From: Caulobacteraceae bacterium
GTDB taxonomy: Bacteria > Pseudomonadota > Alphaproteobacteria > Caulobacterales > Caulobacteraceae
Assembly (NCBI GenBank): GCA_947501315.1
Contig: CANMXH010000001.1
Span: 1 to 38,423 of the forward strand
Reading direction: 5' to 3'
Length of the DNA stretch: 38,423 bases
In this document: piece after piece, positions 1 through 7,310 of the stretch
How positions within the stretch are numbered: position 1 is the first letter of the stretch
Layout: every line of letters starts with the position of its first letter
Translations under genes and position numbers: made by a program
The notes under the pieces: model-generated
What the model was told of the DNA's origin: nothing
The model's database searches: none
What the model saw: the letters and a program-made list of their open reading frames with translations, nothing else

Positions 1-183
1 GCGACGGACTTTATCCCCGGTCGCAGCTGGATCCGACAGCTGTCGGGGGCCGAACAGCACAGCCGCCATGTTCAGTCCGCCATCCAGGCCGGCCGGATAC
101 GCCGGGCCTTCCTCAAGGGAACGGGGATGCAGCGCAACTGCGCCCCGCCCGCGGCACCGGGCTGGTTCCGGCCCCGGAGATAG
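1..183 (+). CDS. 3' end of an unidentified protein-coding gene (partial)
   Basis: Frame 1 is open from the first base to a TAG at 181-183, giving 60 residues of a protein whose beginning lies outside the window. The codons are GC-rich in the third position, like the genes nearby. The readable end is basic (RIRRAFLKG near residue 35) and finishes WFRPRR. I recognise no domain. The stop codon lies exactly at the edge of an inverted repeat whose other arm ends at the tgt stop, which supports this being a real gene end convergent with tgt. It could still be chance open frame. Confidence 0.45.
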   Translation, partial: ATDFIPGRSWIRQLSGAEQHSRHVQSAIQAGRIRRAFLKGTGMQRNCAPPAAPGWFRPRR

Positions 184-307
184 GGGTTGGGGGTGGGGTG
201 TGGGGTCAGGACGGTCCCGGGGGTTTCGACGTCAGGCCAGAGAGTAACCGGTCGGCGTTTTGGTCGCGGCTTTGCCCAACACCCCATACCCCACACCCAA
301 CCCCCTA
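181..307. repeat. Long imperfect inverted repeat between two convergent stop codons
   Basis: The left arm (182-206) is a G/T-rich run of GGGG and TGGGG units. The right arm (281-306) is its C/A-rich complement, with about one indel and one or two mismatches. The loop is about 75 bases. The arms start at the TAG of the upstream plus-strand frame and at the TAG of tgt on the minus strand. The structure could act as a bidirectional terminator or RNA 3'-end stabiliser, although it has no T-run. A similar arrangement occurs at 35614-35702. Confidence 0.6.
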
Positions 308-1420
308 GCCGTTCGACGTGTGCCGGGCGTGGAAGTCTCGCCGGAAGGCCTCGAACCGGCCCTGGGCGATGGCGTCGCGCATGGCCGCCGTCAGGGTCTG
401 GAAGAAGGCGATGTTGTGCCAGCTCAGCAGGACCTTGCCGAGGATCTCATCGGCGCGGATCAGGTGGTGCAGATAGGCCTTGGAATAGTCCTGTGAGGCC
501 GGGCAGGGGACGTCGGGCTCCAGCGGGTCCTGATCCTCGGCGAAACGGGCGTTCTTCAGATTGATCGGCCCGGCCCAGGTCCAGGCCTGGCCGTGGCGCC
601 CGGCGCGGGTGGGAAGGACGCAGTCGAACATGTCGACCCCGCGCCACACCGCCTCGACCAGATCGACCGGCTTGCCGACCCCCATCAGATAACGCGGGCG
701 ATCAACGGGCAGCATGTCCGGTGCATAGTCCAGCACCTCGCACATGGCCTGATGGCCTTCGCCGACCGCGAGGCCGCCGATCGCATAGCCGTCGAAGCCG
801 ATCTCCTGCAGCCGGTCCGAGGACTCGCGGCGCAGGTTTTCGAAGGTCGAACCCTGCTGGATGCCGAACAGGGCCTGTGTCTCGCGGGTCCCGAAGGCCG
901 CCTTGGATCGGGCGCCCCAGCGCACCGACAGCTCCATGGCGGCACGGGCGGCGGGTTCCTCGGCGGGCCAGCTGACGCACTGGTCCAGCTGCATGGAGAT
1001 GTCGGCACCGATGCGGTCGGCCTGGATCTCGATTGACCGTTCAGGGCTGAGGACGTGTCTGGAGCCGTCGATATGGCTGGCGAAGGTGACGGCCTCCTCC
1101 TTCACCTTCGAGATGCCGGCGAGGGACATGACCTGGAAGCCGCCGCTGTCGGTCAGGATGGGTTTGGTCCAGCCCATGAATTTGTGCAGCCCGCCCAGCC
1201 GCTCCATCCGCTCCGGCCCGGGGCGCAGCATCAGGTGATAGGTGTTGCCGAGGAGGATGTCGGCCCCGGTCTGGGCCACCTGATCCACGGTCATCGCCTT
1301 GACCGTGGCAGCGGTGCCGACAGGCATGAAGGCAGGCGTGCGGATGTCACCGCGCGGCGTCTTCAGCACCCCGGTGCGGGCGCGGCCCTCGGTGGCGGTG
1401 ATGTCGAAGGGAAAGGGCAT
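305..1420 (-). CDS. tgt: Queuine/preQ1 tRNA-guanine transglycosylase with a degenerate zinc site
   Basis: 371 residues, the normal family length. Tgt exchanges guanine 34 of GUN anticodons for preQ1 in queuosine synthesis. DSGGFQ at 91-96 holds the general base Asp91. GVDMFDCVLPTR at 261-272 holds the nucleophile Asp266. The family's zinc site is CxCxxC plus a downstream His. Here the positions read Val304, Cys306 and Ser309, with His335 kept, so two of three Cys ligands are missing although the surrounding AYLHHL segment is intact. The ATG shares one base with the queA stop (TGATG), so the two are probably translationally coupled. The long open frame upstream of this ATG runs inside queA and is not used. 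The family call is secure; zinc binding is doubtful. Confidence 0.96.
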   Translation of the reverse strand: MPFPFDITATEGRARTGVLKTPRGDIRTPAFMPVGTAATVKAMTVDQVAQTGADILLGNTYHLMLRPGPERMERLGGLHKFMGWTKPILTDSGGFQVMSLAGISKVKEEAVTFASHIDGSRHVLSPERSIEIQADRIGADISMQLDQCVSWPAEEPAARAAMELSVRWGARSKAAFGTRETQALFGIQQGSTFENLRRESSDRLQEIGFDGYAIGGLAVGEGHQAMCEVLDYAPDMLPVDRPRYLMGVGKPVDLVEAVWRGVDMFDCVLPTRAGRHGQAWTWAGPINLKNARFAEDQDPLEPDVPCPASQDYSKAYLHHLIRADEILGKVLLSWHNIAFFQTLTAAMRDAIAQGRFEAFRRDFHARHTSNG

Positions 1421-2478
1421 CAGGCGGCCCGGAACAGCAGGCTGCCGTCCCCATAGGAATAGAACCGGTATCCGTCCGCCACCGCATGGGCATAGGCCGC
1501 CTTCATCGTCTCCAACCCGGCAAAGGCGCTGACCAGCATGAACAGGGTCGATTTCGGCAGGTGGAAATTGGTCATCAGCACATCGACGGCGCGGAAGCGG
1601 TAGCCGGGGGTGATGAAGATGGCGGTGTCGCCCTGGAAGGGCTGAATGTCGCCCTCGGGCGTCGTGGCGCTTTCGAGCAGCCGCAGGCTGGTTGTTCCGA
1701 CGCAGACGATGCGGCCGCCGGCGGCGCGGACAGCGTTCAGGGCTGCGGCGGTGTCGGCGGAGACCTCCCCCCATTCGGAATGCATCCTGTGGTCTGCGGT
1801 GTCGTCGGCCTTGACCGGCAGGAAGGTCCCGGCCCCGACGTGCAGGGTCAGGGCATGGGTTGAGACCCCGCGCGCCTTCAGGGCCTCCATGAGGGCCGGG
1901 GTGAAATGCAGACCGGCCGTGGGCGCGGCGACCGACCCGTCCAGTTGCGCGAACATGGTCTGGTAGTCCGAGAGGTCCCGGTCGTCCTCGGGCCGCCTGG
2001 CCGCGATATAGGGGGGCAGGGGCATAACCCCGACAGCCCGGATGGCGTCGTCCAGTGCCGGGCCGGCGAGATCGAAGCGCAGGGTGACGAGGCCATCCTC
2101 GGCCTTGGCCGTGACCGTGGCGGTCAGGCCCTGGAACGTGACCCTGTCTCCGGCCTTCAAACGCTTGCCCGGCTTCATGAAGGCCGACCAGACCTCGGGC
2201 GCATCGCGGTGATGCAGGGTGGCCTCGACGGCGACGGTCAGGATCTCGCCCTCGGCTCCGGTCCGCTCGCGCACGCCGGACAGCCGCGCCGGGATCACCC
2301 GCGTGTCGTTGAACACCAGGGCGTCGCCGGGGCGCAGGAAGTCCGGCAGGTCGCGGACGATCCGGTCCTCCAGCGTGCCGTTCTTCACGACCAGCATGCG
2401 CGCGGAATCCCTCGGCTCGGCGGGGCGGAGCGCGATGTGGCTGTCGGGCAGGTCGAAGTCGAAATCAGCGGTCTTCAT
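1420..2478 (-). CDS. queA: S-adenosylmethionine:tRNA ribosyltransferase-isomerase
   Basis: 352 residues, full length for QueA. The enzyme transfers and isomerises the ribosyl group of SAM onto preQ1-modified tRNA to give epoxyqueuosine, the step after Tgt. Family-typical stretches are FDLPDSHIALRP near the N-terminus, PGDALVFNDTRVIPARL around residue 50, PTAGLHFTP in the middle, HVGAGTFLPV, and NFHLPKSTLFMLVSAFAG near the C-terminus. MKTADFDFDLP is the only Met start near the conserved N-terminus. It lies upstream of tgt in the same transcription unit, with a one-base stop/start overlap. The gene that completes the pathway (queG or queH) is not in the window. Confidence 0.97.
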   Translation of the reverse strand: MKTADFDFDLPDSHIALRPAEPRDSARMLVVKNGTLEDRIVRDLPDFLRPGDALVFNDTRVIPARLSGVRERTGAEGEILTVAVEATLHHRDAPEVWSAFMKPGKRLKAGDRVTFQGLTATVTAKAEDGLVTLRFDLAGPALDDAIRAVGVMPLPPYIAARRPEDDRDLSDYQTMFAQLDGSVAAPTAGLHFTPALMEALKARGVSTHALTLHVGAGTFLPVKADDTADHRMHSEWGEVSADTAAALNAVRAAGGRIVCVGTTSLRLLESATTPEGDIQPFQGDTAIFITPGYRFRAVDVLMTNFHLPKSTLFMLVSAFAGLETMKAAYAHAVADGYRFYSYGDGSLLFRAA

Positions 2479-2537
2479 CAGGCGGGGCAATGGCCACGCG
2501 GGAGGGGGCGGGTCAAGGCGCTCCCAACGGCTGGCCG

Positions 2538-3020
2538 CTATCCAAGACGAGCCAATCCGAGCCTGCGGGCGGCGGCGGCACCCTGAACGGTGGCGTCCGG
2601 AGGAAGGCGCACGCCGTCGCAGACGATGCGAGCGACAAAGTCCCAGGTATCGTTGGCCTCGATCTCTCGTTCGGCTTCGGCCGGGAAAGAGGCGACCCAA
2701 GCCCCCGTGGGCCCAAACGCACTGTAGCCGAGGACTTTCTGAGTGCGGCGGGCGCAGTCGATCTCCAGTTCCGTCGTCTCCTGATCGATCGGCCCGTTGG
2801 GACTCGGGATCGCTTCCACATACACGCGATAGTTGGTGACTCTGACGCGGTCGCCGGATCGGTTTTTCGAGTTCTCGACGATGAAGTTGGCTGCTCTCGC
2901 GGTGCCAGCGAAAAGAGTATAGCCTCCATCGGGCAGTTGCCGGGCTTGGCCCTGGGCGGACGTGACAAAGACGGCGGACAGGGCTGCGCTCAAGAGTGAG
3001 GTCCAAGCGGCACTTTTCAT
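2538..3020 (-). CDS. Secreted protein of unknown function
   Basis: 160 residues. The N-terminus is a clear Sec signal peptide: MKSAAW, a hydrophobic stretch, then an AQGQA-like cleavage region around residues 22-26. The mature part has only two Cys (in IDCARR and IVCDG), so one periplasmic disulfide is possible, and it is rich in short beta-type segments. Its pattern of a basic signal, a 'Y.LFAGTARAANFIVENS' segment and a late 'W.F...IVCDG' resembles small periplasmic surface-adhesin-like proteins, but I cannot assign a family. It lies 59 bases upstream of queA on the same strand and could be cotranscribed. It is divergent from lysK. Confidence 0.8.
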   Translation of the reverse strand: MKSAAWTSLLSAALSAVFVTSAQGQARQLPDGGYTLFAGTARAANFIVENSKNRSGDRVRVTNYRVYVEAIPSPNGPIDQETTELEIDCARRTQKVLGYSAFGPTGAWVASFPAEAEREIEANDTWDFVARIVCDGVRLPPDATVQGAAAARRLGLARLG

Positions 3021-3038
3021 GGATTTGTTCGCTAGCGA

Positions 3039-3066
3039 TTGGAACGGATCAGCGCTCCTCTATAAA
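3039..3066 (+). promoter_or_regulatory. Candidate sigma-70-type promoter for lysK
   Basis: TTGGAA (3039-3044) and TATAAA (3061-3066) are separated by 16 bases, in the intergenic region between the divergent secreted-protein gene and lysK. Transcription would begin near 3073, leaving about 60 untranslated bases before the lysK ATG. This is an AT-rich island in GC-rich DNA. Seen by eye only. Confidence 0.4.
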
Positions 3067-3132
3067 TCATACGGCGGCGTTGGCCCAATCCGGTCGTTGA
3101 CCCCAAGGCTCTGACGCGCCAAAGCCCCTCGA

Positions 3133-4806
3133 ATGCTGCACTCCCTCGAAACCCTCGCGCGCGACGCCAAATCCTGGCCGTTCGAACAGGCCCGCAACCT
3201 TCTCGCCCATGTGCTGAAGAAGCGGCTGGACGATGCCGGGCGGACCGCCGCCAAACTGCTGATCGACGCCGGCAAGGCGGATGAGGCGCTGGCGACCTTC
3301 GAGGCGCTGCAGAAGCCCGTCATCTTCGAGACCGGCTATGGCCCGTCGGGTCTGCCGCATATGGGCACGTTCGGCGAGGTGGCACGCACGACCATGGTGC
3401 GCAACGCCTTCCGCGCCCTTACCGGTGACCACTGGCCGACGCGGCTGATCGCGTTTTCGGACGACATGGACGGCCTGCGCAAGGTGCCCGAGGGCATTCC
3501 CAATCCGGAGATGCTGGCCGAGGACCTGCACAAGCCGTTGACTGTGGTGCGCGACCCGTTCGGGACGCACGACAGCTTCGGGGCGCACAACAACGCCCGC
3601 CTGCGGGCCTTCCTCGATGGTTTCGGCTTCGACTACGAATTCCTGTCCTCGACCGAGCAGTACCGGTCGGGCCGGTTCGACGCGACGCTGCTGACCCTGC
3701 TGGACCGGTTCGATGCCGTGCAGGCCATCATGCTTCCGACGCTGGGAGAGGAGCGGCGCGCCACCTATTCGCCCTTCCTGCCGGTCAGCCCCATCAGCGG
3801 CCATGTGCTGCAGGTGCCGACCCTGGAGCGGAATGTGGAGAAGGGGACCATCGTCTTTGACGACCCCGATGGCGGGCGTACCGAACTGCCCGTCACCGGT
3901 GGCCATGTGAAGCTGCAGTGGAAGCCGGACTGGGCCATGCGCTGGACGGCGCTGGACGTCGACTATGAGATGTCGGGCAAGGATCTGATCGAGAGCGTGC
4001 GCGAGAGCTCGAGGGTCTGCCGCGCCCTCGGCGGCACGCCGCCCGAGGGCTTCAACTACGAGCTCTTCCTCGACGTCGAGGGCAAGAAGATCTCCAAGTC
4101 CAAGGGCAATGGCCTGACCATGGACGAGTGGCTGCGCTACGGCACGCCGGAGTCGCTGAGCTGGTACATGTTCCAGTCGCCGAAATCGGCCAAGAGCCTG
4201 CATTTCAACGTCATCCCGCGGGCCATCGACGACTGGCTGGCCTTCATCGAGGCCTACAAGACCCAGGAACCCGCCAAGCAGATCGATAATGCGGTCTGGT
4301 CGATCCATGCCGGGTCGCCGCCGACGCATACTTCGCCGGTCTCCTTCGCCTTGCTGCTGAACCTCGTCGCCGTGGCCAATGCCTCGAACAAGGACCAGCT
4401 GTGGGCGTATTTCGCGAAATACCTGCCTTCGGCCACACCCGCCAGCGAGCCGCTGCTCGACCGGCTGATGGGCCATGCCCTGAACTACTACGAGGACTTC
4501 GTCAGGCCGGCGAAGTCGTATCGCCTGCCGGAAGACAGGGAGAAGGCGGCCCTGCTGGACCTCGCGACGCGCCTGAAGGCCCTGCCGGCCGATACGACCG
4601 ATGGTGAACTGATCCAGACCGAGGTCTATGCTGTCGGCAAGGAGCACGCCTTCGAGCCCCTGCGCGGCTGGTTCGGGGCGCTGTACGAGGTGCTGCTGGG
4701 CGCGTCGCAGGGGCCGCGCTTCGGCTCATTCGCGGCCATCTACGGCTTGCCGCAGACGATCGAACTGATCGAGGCAGGCGCGAACGGCAGTCTCGCCGGG
4801 GCCTGA
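3133..4806 (+). CDS. lysK: Class I lysyl-tRNA synthetase
   Basis: 557 residues. It charges tRNA-Lys with lysine. This is the class I (Rossmann-fold) form typical of archaea and many alphaproteobacteria, unrelated to class II LysRS. The HIGH-type signature is GPSGLPHMG at 70-78 and the KMSKS-type signature is KISKSKGN at 319-326. The C-terminal half is the helical anticodon-binding region of this class. ATG 3133 was chosen because MLHSLETLARDAKSWPFEQA matches the usual start; no strong Shine-Dalgarno is visible. A long antisense open frame over the same DNA is a codon-bias shadow. Confidence 0.97.
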   Translation: MLHSLETLARDAKSWPFEQARNLLAHVLKKRLDDAGRTAAKLLIDAGKADEALATFEALQKPVIFETGYGPSGLPHMGTFGEVARTTMVRNAFRALTGDHWPTRLIAFSDDMDGLRKVPEGIPNPEMLAEDLHKPLTVVRDPFGTHDSFGAHNNARLRAFLDGFGFDYEFLSSTEQYRSGRFDATLLTLLDRFDAVQAIMLPTLGEERRATYSPFLPVSPISGHVLQVPTLERNVEKGTIVFDDPDGGRTELPVTGGHVKLQWKPDWAMRWTALDVDYEMSGKDLIESVRESSRVCRALGGTPPEGFNYELFLDVEGKKISKSKGNGLTMDEWLRYGTPESLSWYMFQSPKSAKSLHFNVIPRAIDDWLAFIEAYKTQEPAKQIDNAVWSIHAGSPPTHTSPVSFALLLNLVAVANASNKDQLWAYFAKYLPSATPASEPLLDRLMGHALNYYEDFVRPAKSYRLPEDREKAALLDLATRLKALPADTTDGELIQTEVYAVGKEHAFEPLRGWFGALYEVLLGASQGPRFGSFAAIYGLPQTIELIEAGANGSLAGA

Positions 4807-4837
4807 CCCCCGGGGGTGGCGGCGTGCATGGCGTTGA

Positions 4838-5473
4838 CTACTGGCTGACCCAGAGGATCCGGCCCATCCAGACGATCTCGTTCCGGGCCAGGGTGCGGGT
4901 ACCGTAGGCAGGATTGACGGAGGCGAGGGTCACGACCTGGGCCGTCAATGCCCCGATTTCCTTGGCCAGGGTCTCGCCGCCGGTGGTGCGCACCACCACC
5001 CGGTCGCCCTTGCGCACCTCCGTCGCCTCCCGATCGACGATGATCCGGTCGCCCTCCCGGTAAAGGGGATCCATGGAGTCGCCGACGATCCGCAGGCTCA
5101 GCAGGCTGTCCTTCGGCCGGGGCAGGTCGGTCTGTTCCCAGCCGTCTCCGACCGGCAGGCCCGCATCATCGAAATATCCGTCCTGTCCCGCCTGTGCCAT
5201 GCCCAGGAGGGGTATGGCTGCAGCCCGTTCAACCCCATCACGGGCCAGGGCGGCAAACTCTCCGAGCGACAGCCCGGTCGCCGTGAGGATGCGGGTCAGG
5301 CTCTCGGTTGAGGGCCAGCGGGGGCGGGGCGGCTCACCGGGGCCGAACCGTTTGGACGGGTTGAAACTGGTTGCGTCCAGACCGGCTCGCTTGGCCAGTG
5401 CGGAGACGCTGAGTCCCTCGTGCCGGGCGAGGCTGTCGATCGCTTTCCAGAGCTGGGCATGGGAGAGGGGCAT
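4838..5473 (-). CDS. LexA/CI-like self-cleaving transcriptional repressor (peptidase S24)
   Basis: 211 residues. The N-terminal ~75 residues form a helix-turn-helix region (SVSALAKRAGLDATSFN). The C-terminal half is an S24 peptidase domain with nucleophile Ser133 in GDSMDPL and the general base Lys171 in TLAKEIG. A candidate Ala-Gly cleavage bond, Ala95-Gly96 in MAQAGQ, lies about 37 residues before the Ser, the usual spacing in LexA and phage repressors, so RecA-stimulated autocleavage is plausible. No phage genes surround it, so it is more likely a resident chromosomal stress regulator of the kind common in alphaproteobacteria. Its targets are unknown. It is convergent with lysK, with 31 bases between stops. 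Confidence 0.9.
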   Translation of the reverse strand: MPLSHAQLWKAIDSLARHEGLSVSALAKRAGLDATSFNPSKRFGPGEPPRPRWPSTESLTRILTATGLSLGEFAALARDGVERAAAIPLLGMAQAGQDGYFDDAGLPVGDGWEQTDLPRPKDSLLSLRIVGDSMDPLYREGDRIIVDREATEVRKGDRVVVRTTGGETLAKEIGALTAQVVTLASVNPAYGTRTLARNEIVWMGRILWVSQ

Positions 5474-5551
5474 GGGGTCCGCCGCGGCTCACATCGGGCC
5501 GAGTCGGGGGCATCTTAGGAATGAATACCCAGGACCTCAATCCGGGAAAGC

Positions 5552-5980
5552 CTATTCCAGACCGGCGGCGCGCCGTTCCTGCCATGCCCAGAAGGTTCCG
5601 ATGGCGATGGAAAGAAGAATGCCGGTGCTGGCCAGGTTGATGACTGCATAGAAGGCGGAAACCGGGGGGCGGATGTCGACCAGGGTCAGGATGTGGCTCA
5701 TGACCGTCAATGACTGGAGAGCAGCGGTCCACACCGGCCACGCGCGCTCACTCTTCCATGCCAGGGCGATAAAGACGGCGAGCATGATGGCGTCGATCGC
5801 CATCAAACCCCACTGGGTGCCCCCTACGGCACCGTCATCCTGAATCAAGAGGGATGCAAACCAGGCAAGTACATATCCGCCGGCTGCAATACGCTCAGGC
5901 TCATCACCCTTCAGAAAAGCAAAAGCGACAACCAGAAGAGTAAGGCCAGCCCCGACCTGGGTCGCCAGCGTGTCAAACAT
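5552..5980 (-). CDS. Small multi-pass membrane protein of unknown function
   Basis: 142 residues with about five hydrophobic segments (roughly 6-24, 30-47, 58-77, 84-102 and 110-130) and a short basic C-terminus ending ERRAAGLE. No family recognised. The ATG directly follows TTTT and a 12-bp hairpin (5986-6013), and the only Shine-Dalgarno-like purines (GGGGGCGG) are inside the hairpin's 3' arm. Translation may therefore depend on hairpin opening, or the hairpin may terminate the upstream transcript. It lies between the S24 repressor and the paralogous pair, all on the minus strand. Confidence 0.75.
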   Translation of the reverse strand: MFDTLATQVGAGLTLLVVAFAFLKGDEPERIAAGGYVLAWFASLLIQDDGAVGGTQWGLMAIDAIMLAVFIALAWKSERAWPVWTAALQSLTVMSHILTLVDIRPPVSAFYAVINLASTGILLSIAIGTFWAWQERRAAGLE

Positions 5981-6013
5981 AAAACCGCCCCCATGCCTGA
6001 TGGCATGGGGGCG
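5981..6013 (-). terminator. Strong hairpin followed by TTTT, directly before an ATG
   Basis: On the minus strand, a perfect 12-bp stem (5986-5997 with 6002-6013, loop of four) is followed within one base by TTTT and then at once by the ATG at 5980. This is the shape of an intrinsic terminator for the genes at 6069-6847. It also contains the only possible ribosome-binding purines of the next gene, so it could be an attenuator or RBS-sequestering element. Confidence 0.7.
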
Positions 6014-6068
6014 ATAGTGCAGCGAGTCTGAGCAGACCGGAATGACCGGCTTGCGATGTTACAGTGAA

Positions 6069-6422
6069 TTAAACCGCGCGGAGGCGGCTGGCGCGAGGCT
6101 GTTCGTCGGTGTTGTTCAGAGCAGCTTCTGCCGGCTTGTTCATGTGGCCGATCGCATAGACACCGAAGCCGTGGCGGCGATGATCCTTGGCCAGTTCTTC
6201 GTGGCAGGCGACGAGCGCGTCGCGGGCGGCGGACATGGCGGCGATCGCTTCCATGGCCCGGGCCTGCGAGGCGGCACCCGAGACGGCCGTAAGGTTGAGC
6301 GCGGTACGGGCACCAATCATGGTCTGGATCAGCGTGGTGGTCCGGGCGATGGCGGCGTCCAGGGACTGCTCCGCTGTGTTCAGGTCGCCGGCGATGCTGG
6401 TGATAACTTCGGCATTGTTCAT
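6069..6422 (-). CDS. Small helical protein A of a tandem paralogous pair, function unknown
   Basis: 117 residues. The start MNNAEV is set by an excellent Shine-Dalgarno, GGGAGG, five bases upstream. Sequence is Ala-rich and looks almost wholly alpha-helical: TAEQSLDAAIARTTTLIQ, then ARAMEAIAAMSAARDALVACHEELAK, then a conserved-looking tail YAIGHMNKPAEA. It aligns without gaps with the upstream neighbour (6458-6847) over about 98 columns. Shared positions include AE, D..A, AR, H and a G-x-x-x-KP motif (GHMNKP versus GPLDKP). Hence a duplicated gene in one operon. No known domain recognised; a coiled-coil or phasin-like fold is only a guess. Confidence 0.75.
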   Translation of the reverse strand: MNNAEVITSIAGDLNTAEQSLDAAIARTTTLIQTMIGARTALNLTAVSGAASQARAMEAIAAMSAARDALVACHEELAKDHRRHGFGVYAIGHMNKPAEAALNNTDEQPRASRLRAV

Positions 6423-6457
6423 GTAAGCCTCCCGCATGTTCAACAAAGAAAAATACG

Positions 6458-6847
6458 TTAACAGGCGTTTGGGGCGTTTGGTAGGATTTTGTTTACCAGT
6501 TGAGGGTGGACGCCGGGGCCGTCGCCGCCTCCGCCGCCGATGGGCTCGCGGTCGCCGGGTTTGTCGAGGGGACCGACCGCGAGGTCGTCCAGTCCCAGCG
6601 TCCGTGCAAGAGCAGCGAGGGTATGGTGGGTCTGGACGATGTGGGCGCGCGCATCCGCGAGGGCGCTGATGGTAGCCGCAGTTCCCGTAAAGGCGCGCTG
6701 ACCCGCCGTGGCCGACAACCACGCGTCGACCCGCGCGGCCGGGAGAGCCGCCGCGAGAGATGCCGCTGAAACCAGGGCCTGATCGATCGCGGTTTCAGCG
6801 GCATAGAGGCGAGCGGCAAGCGCTTCACCGACATCAAGTCTGGTCAT
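6458..6847 (-). CDS. Small helical protein B of a tandem paralogous pair, function unknown
   Basis: 129 residues from MTRLDV, chosen because GGGAG lies eight bases upstream; the upstream in-frame GTG/ATG codons have no such signal. It is Ala-rich and helical (LAARLYAAETAIDQALVSAA, then AATISALADARAHIVQTHHTLA), followed by GPLDKP and a Gly/Pro-rich tail ending NKILPNAPNAC. It is collinear with the next gene (6069-6422), identical at perhaps a quarter of positions without gaps, and differs mainly by the extra tail. The 35-base gap between them suggests one transcript. Function unknown. Confidence 0.75.
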   Translation of the reverse strand: MTRLDVGEALAARLYAAETAIDQALVSAASLAAALPAARVDAWLSATAGQRAFTGTAATISALADARAHIVQTHHTLAALARTLGLDDLAVGPLDKPGDREPIGGGGGDGPGVHPQLVNKILPNAPNAC

Positions 6848-6911
6848 TCCGGATTCTCCCTGTGACAGAATACAACCGGGGAACCCAATCACAGGTCATG
6901 ACCCAATACAA

Positions 6912-7310
6912 CTATCGGTCGTCTTCAGCCATCAGGAAATGGGCGGTGAGCGCGGCGATTGGCTGGGATTCGTCGTCCTGCCAGGCCTCTGCAAGCACGT
7001 GCGCGACCCTGCGCCCGGCCTTGCTGATGCGGGCTCGGGCATGGACATCAACGGGCCGGCCTGAGCGGAGATAGGCCACAGTGACATTGATCGGTCTCGG
7101 CAGCTGCAACCGCGGGTACAAGGCGGCGACCTGGGCGACAGCGGTCAATTCGAGCATGGCGGCGGTCGAGCCGCCATGCAGGGCGGGCAGGACCGGGTTT
7201 CCGACCAATTTGACGTCGAACGGCATCGTCACGGTCAGCGACTGCCCCTCGCTCGCGGTCGTCAGACCCAGAAACCGGGCATAGGGGAGGCGGTCCAGAA
7301 GGTCGCTCAT
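6912..7310 (-). CDS. PaaI-type hotdog thioesterase
   Basis: 132 residues. Acyl-CoA thioesterase family (hotdog fold). The core is PALHGGSTAAMLELTAVAQVAAL near 42-64, where the HGG turn and the acidic residue on the following helix form the active site (Glu here), followed by INVTVAYLRSGRP and a strand ending ALTAHFLM. The ATG lies inside the stop of the preceding thioesterase gene (four-base ATGA overlap), so the two are translated together and may form a heteromeric hotdog assembly. Substrate unknown. Confidence 0.9.
   Translation of the reverse strand: MSDLLDRLPYARFLGLTTASEGQSLTVTMPFDVKLVGNPVLPALHGGSTAAMLELTAVAQVAALYPRLQLPRPINVTVAYLRSGRPVDVHARARISKAGRRVAHVLAEAWQDDESQPIAALTAHFLMAEDDR

Noticed and set aside
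72..564. Short open frames on both strands around the first inverted repeat and the end of tgt
   Set aside because: They read through the inverted repeat and the end of tgt with low-complexity translations.
3067..4647. 526-codon open frame antisense to lysK
   Set aside because: Codon-bias shadow of a GC-rich gene; composition (many Arg, Gly, Gln, His) and no recognisable domain; lysK itself is certain.
6450..6465. CtrA-type box (TTAA) near the end of the paralogue gene
   Set aside because: Only one half-site (GTTAAC); no second TTAA at a seven-base distance, and it is intragenic to the operon.
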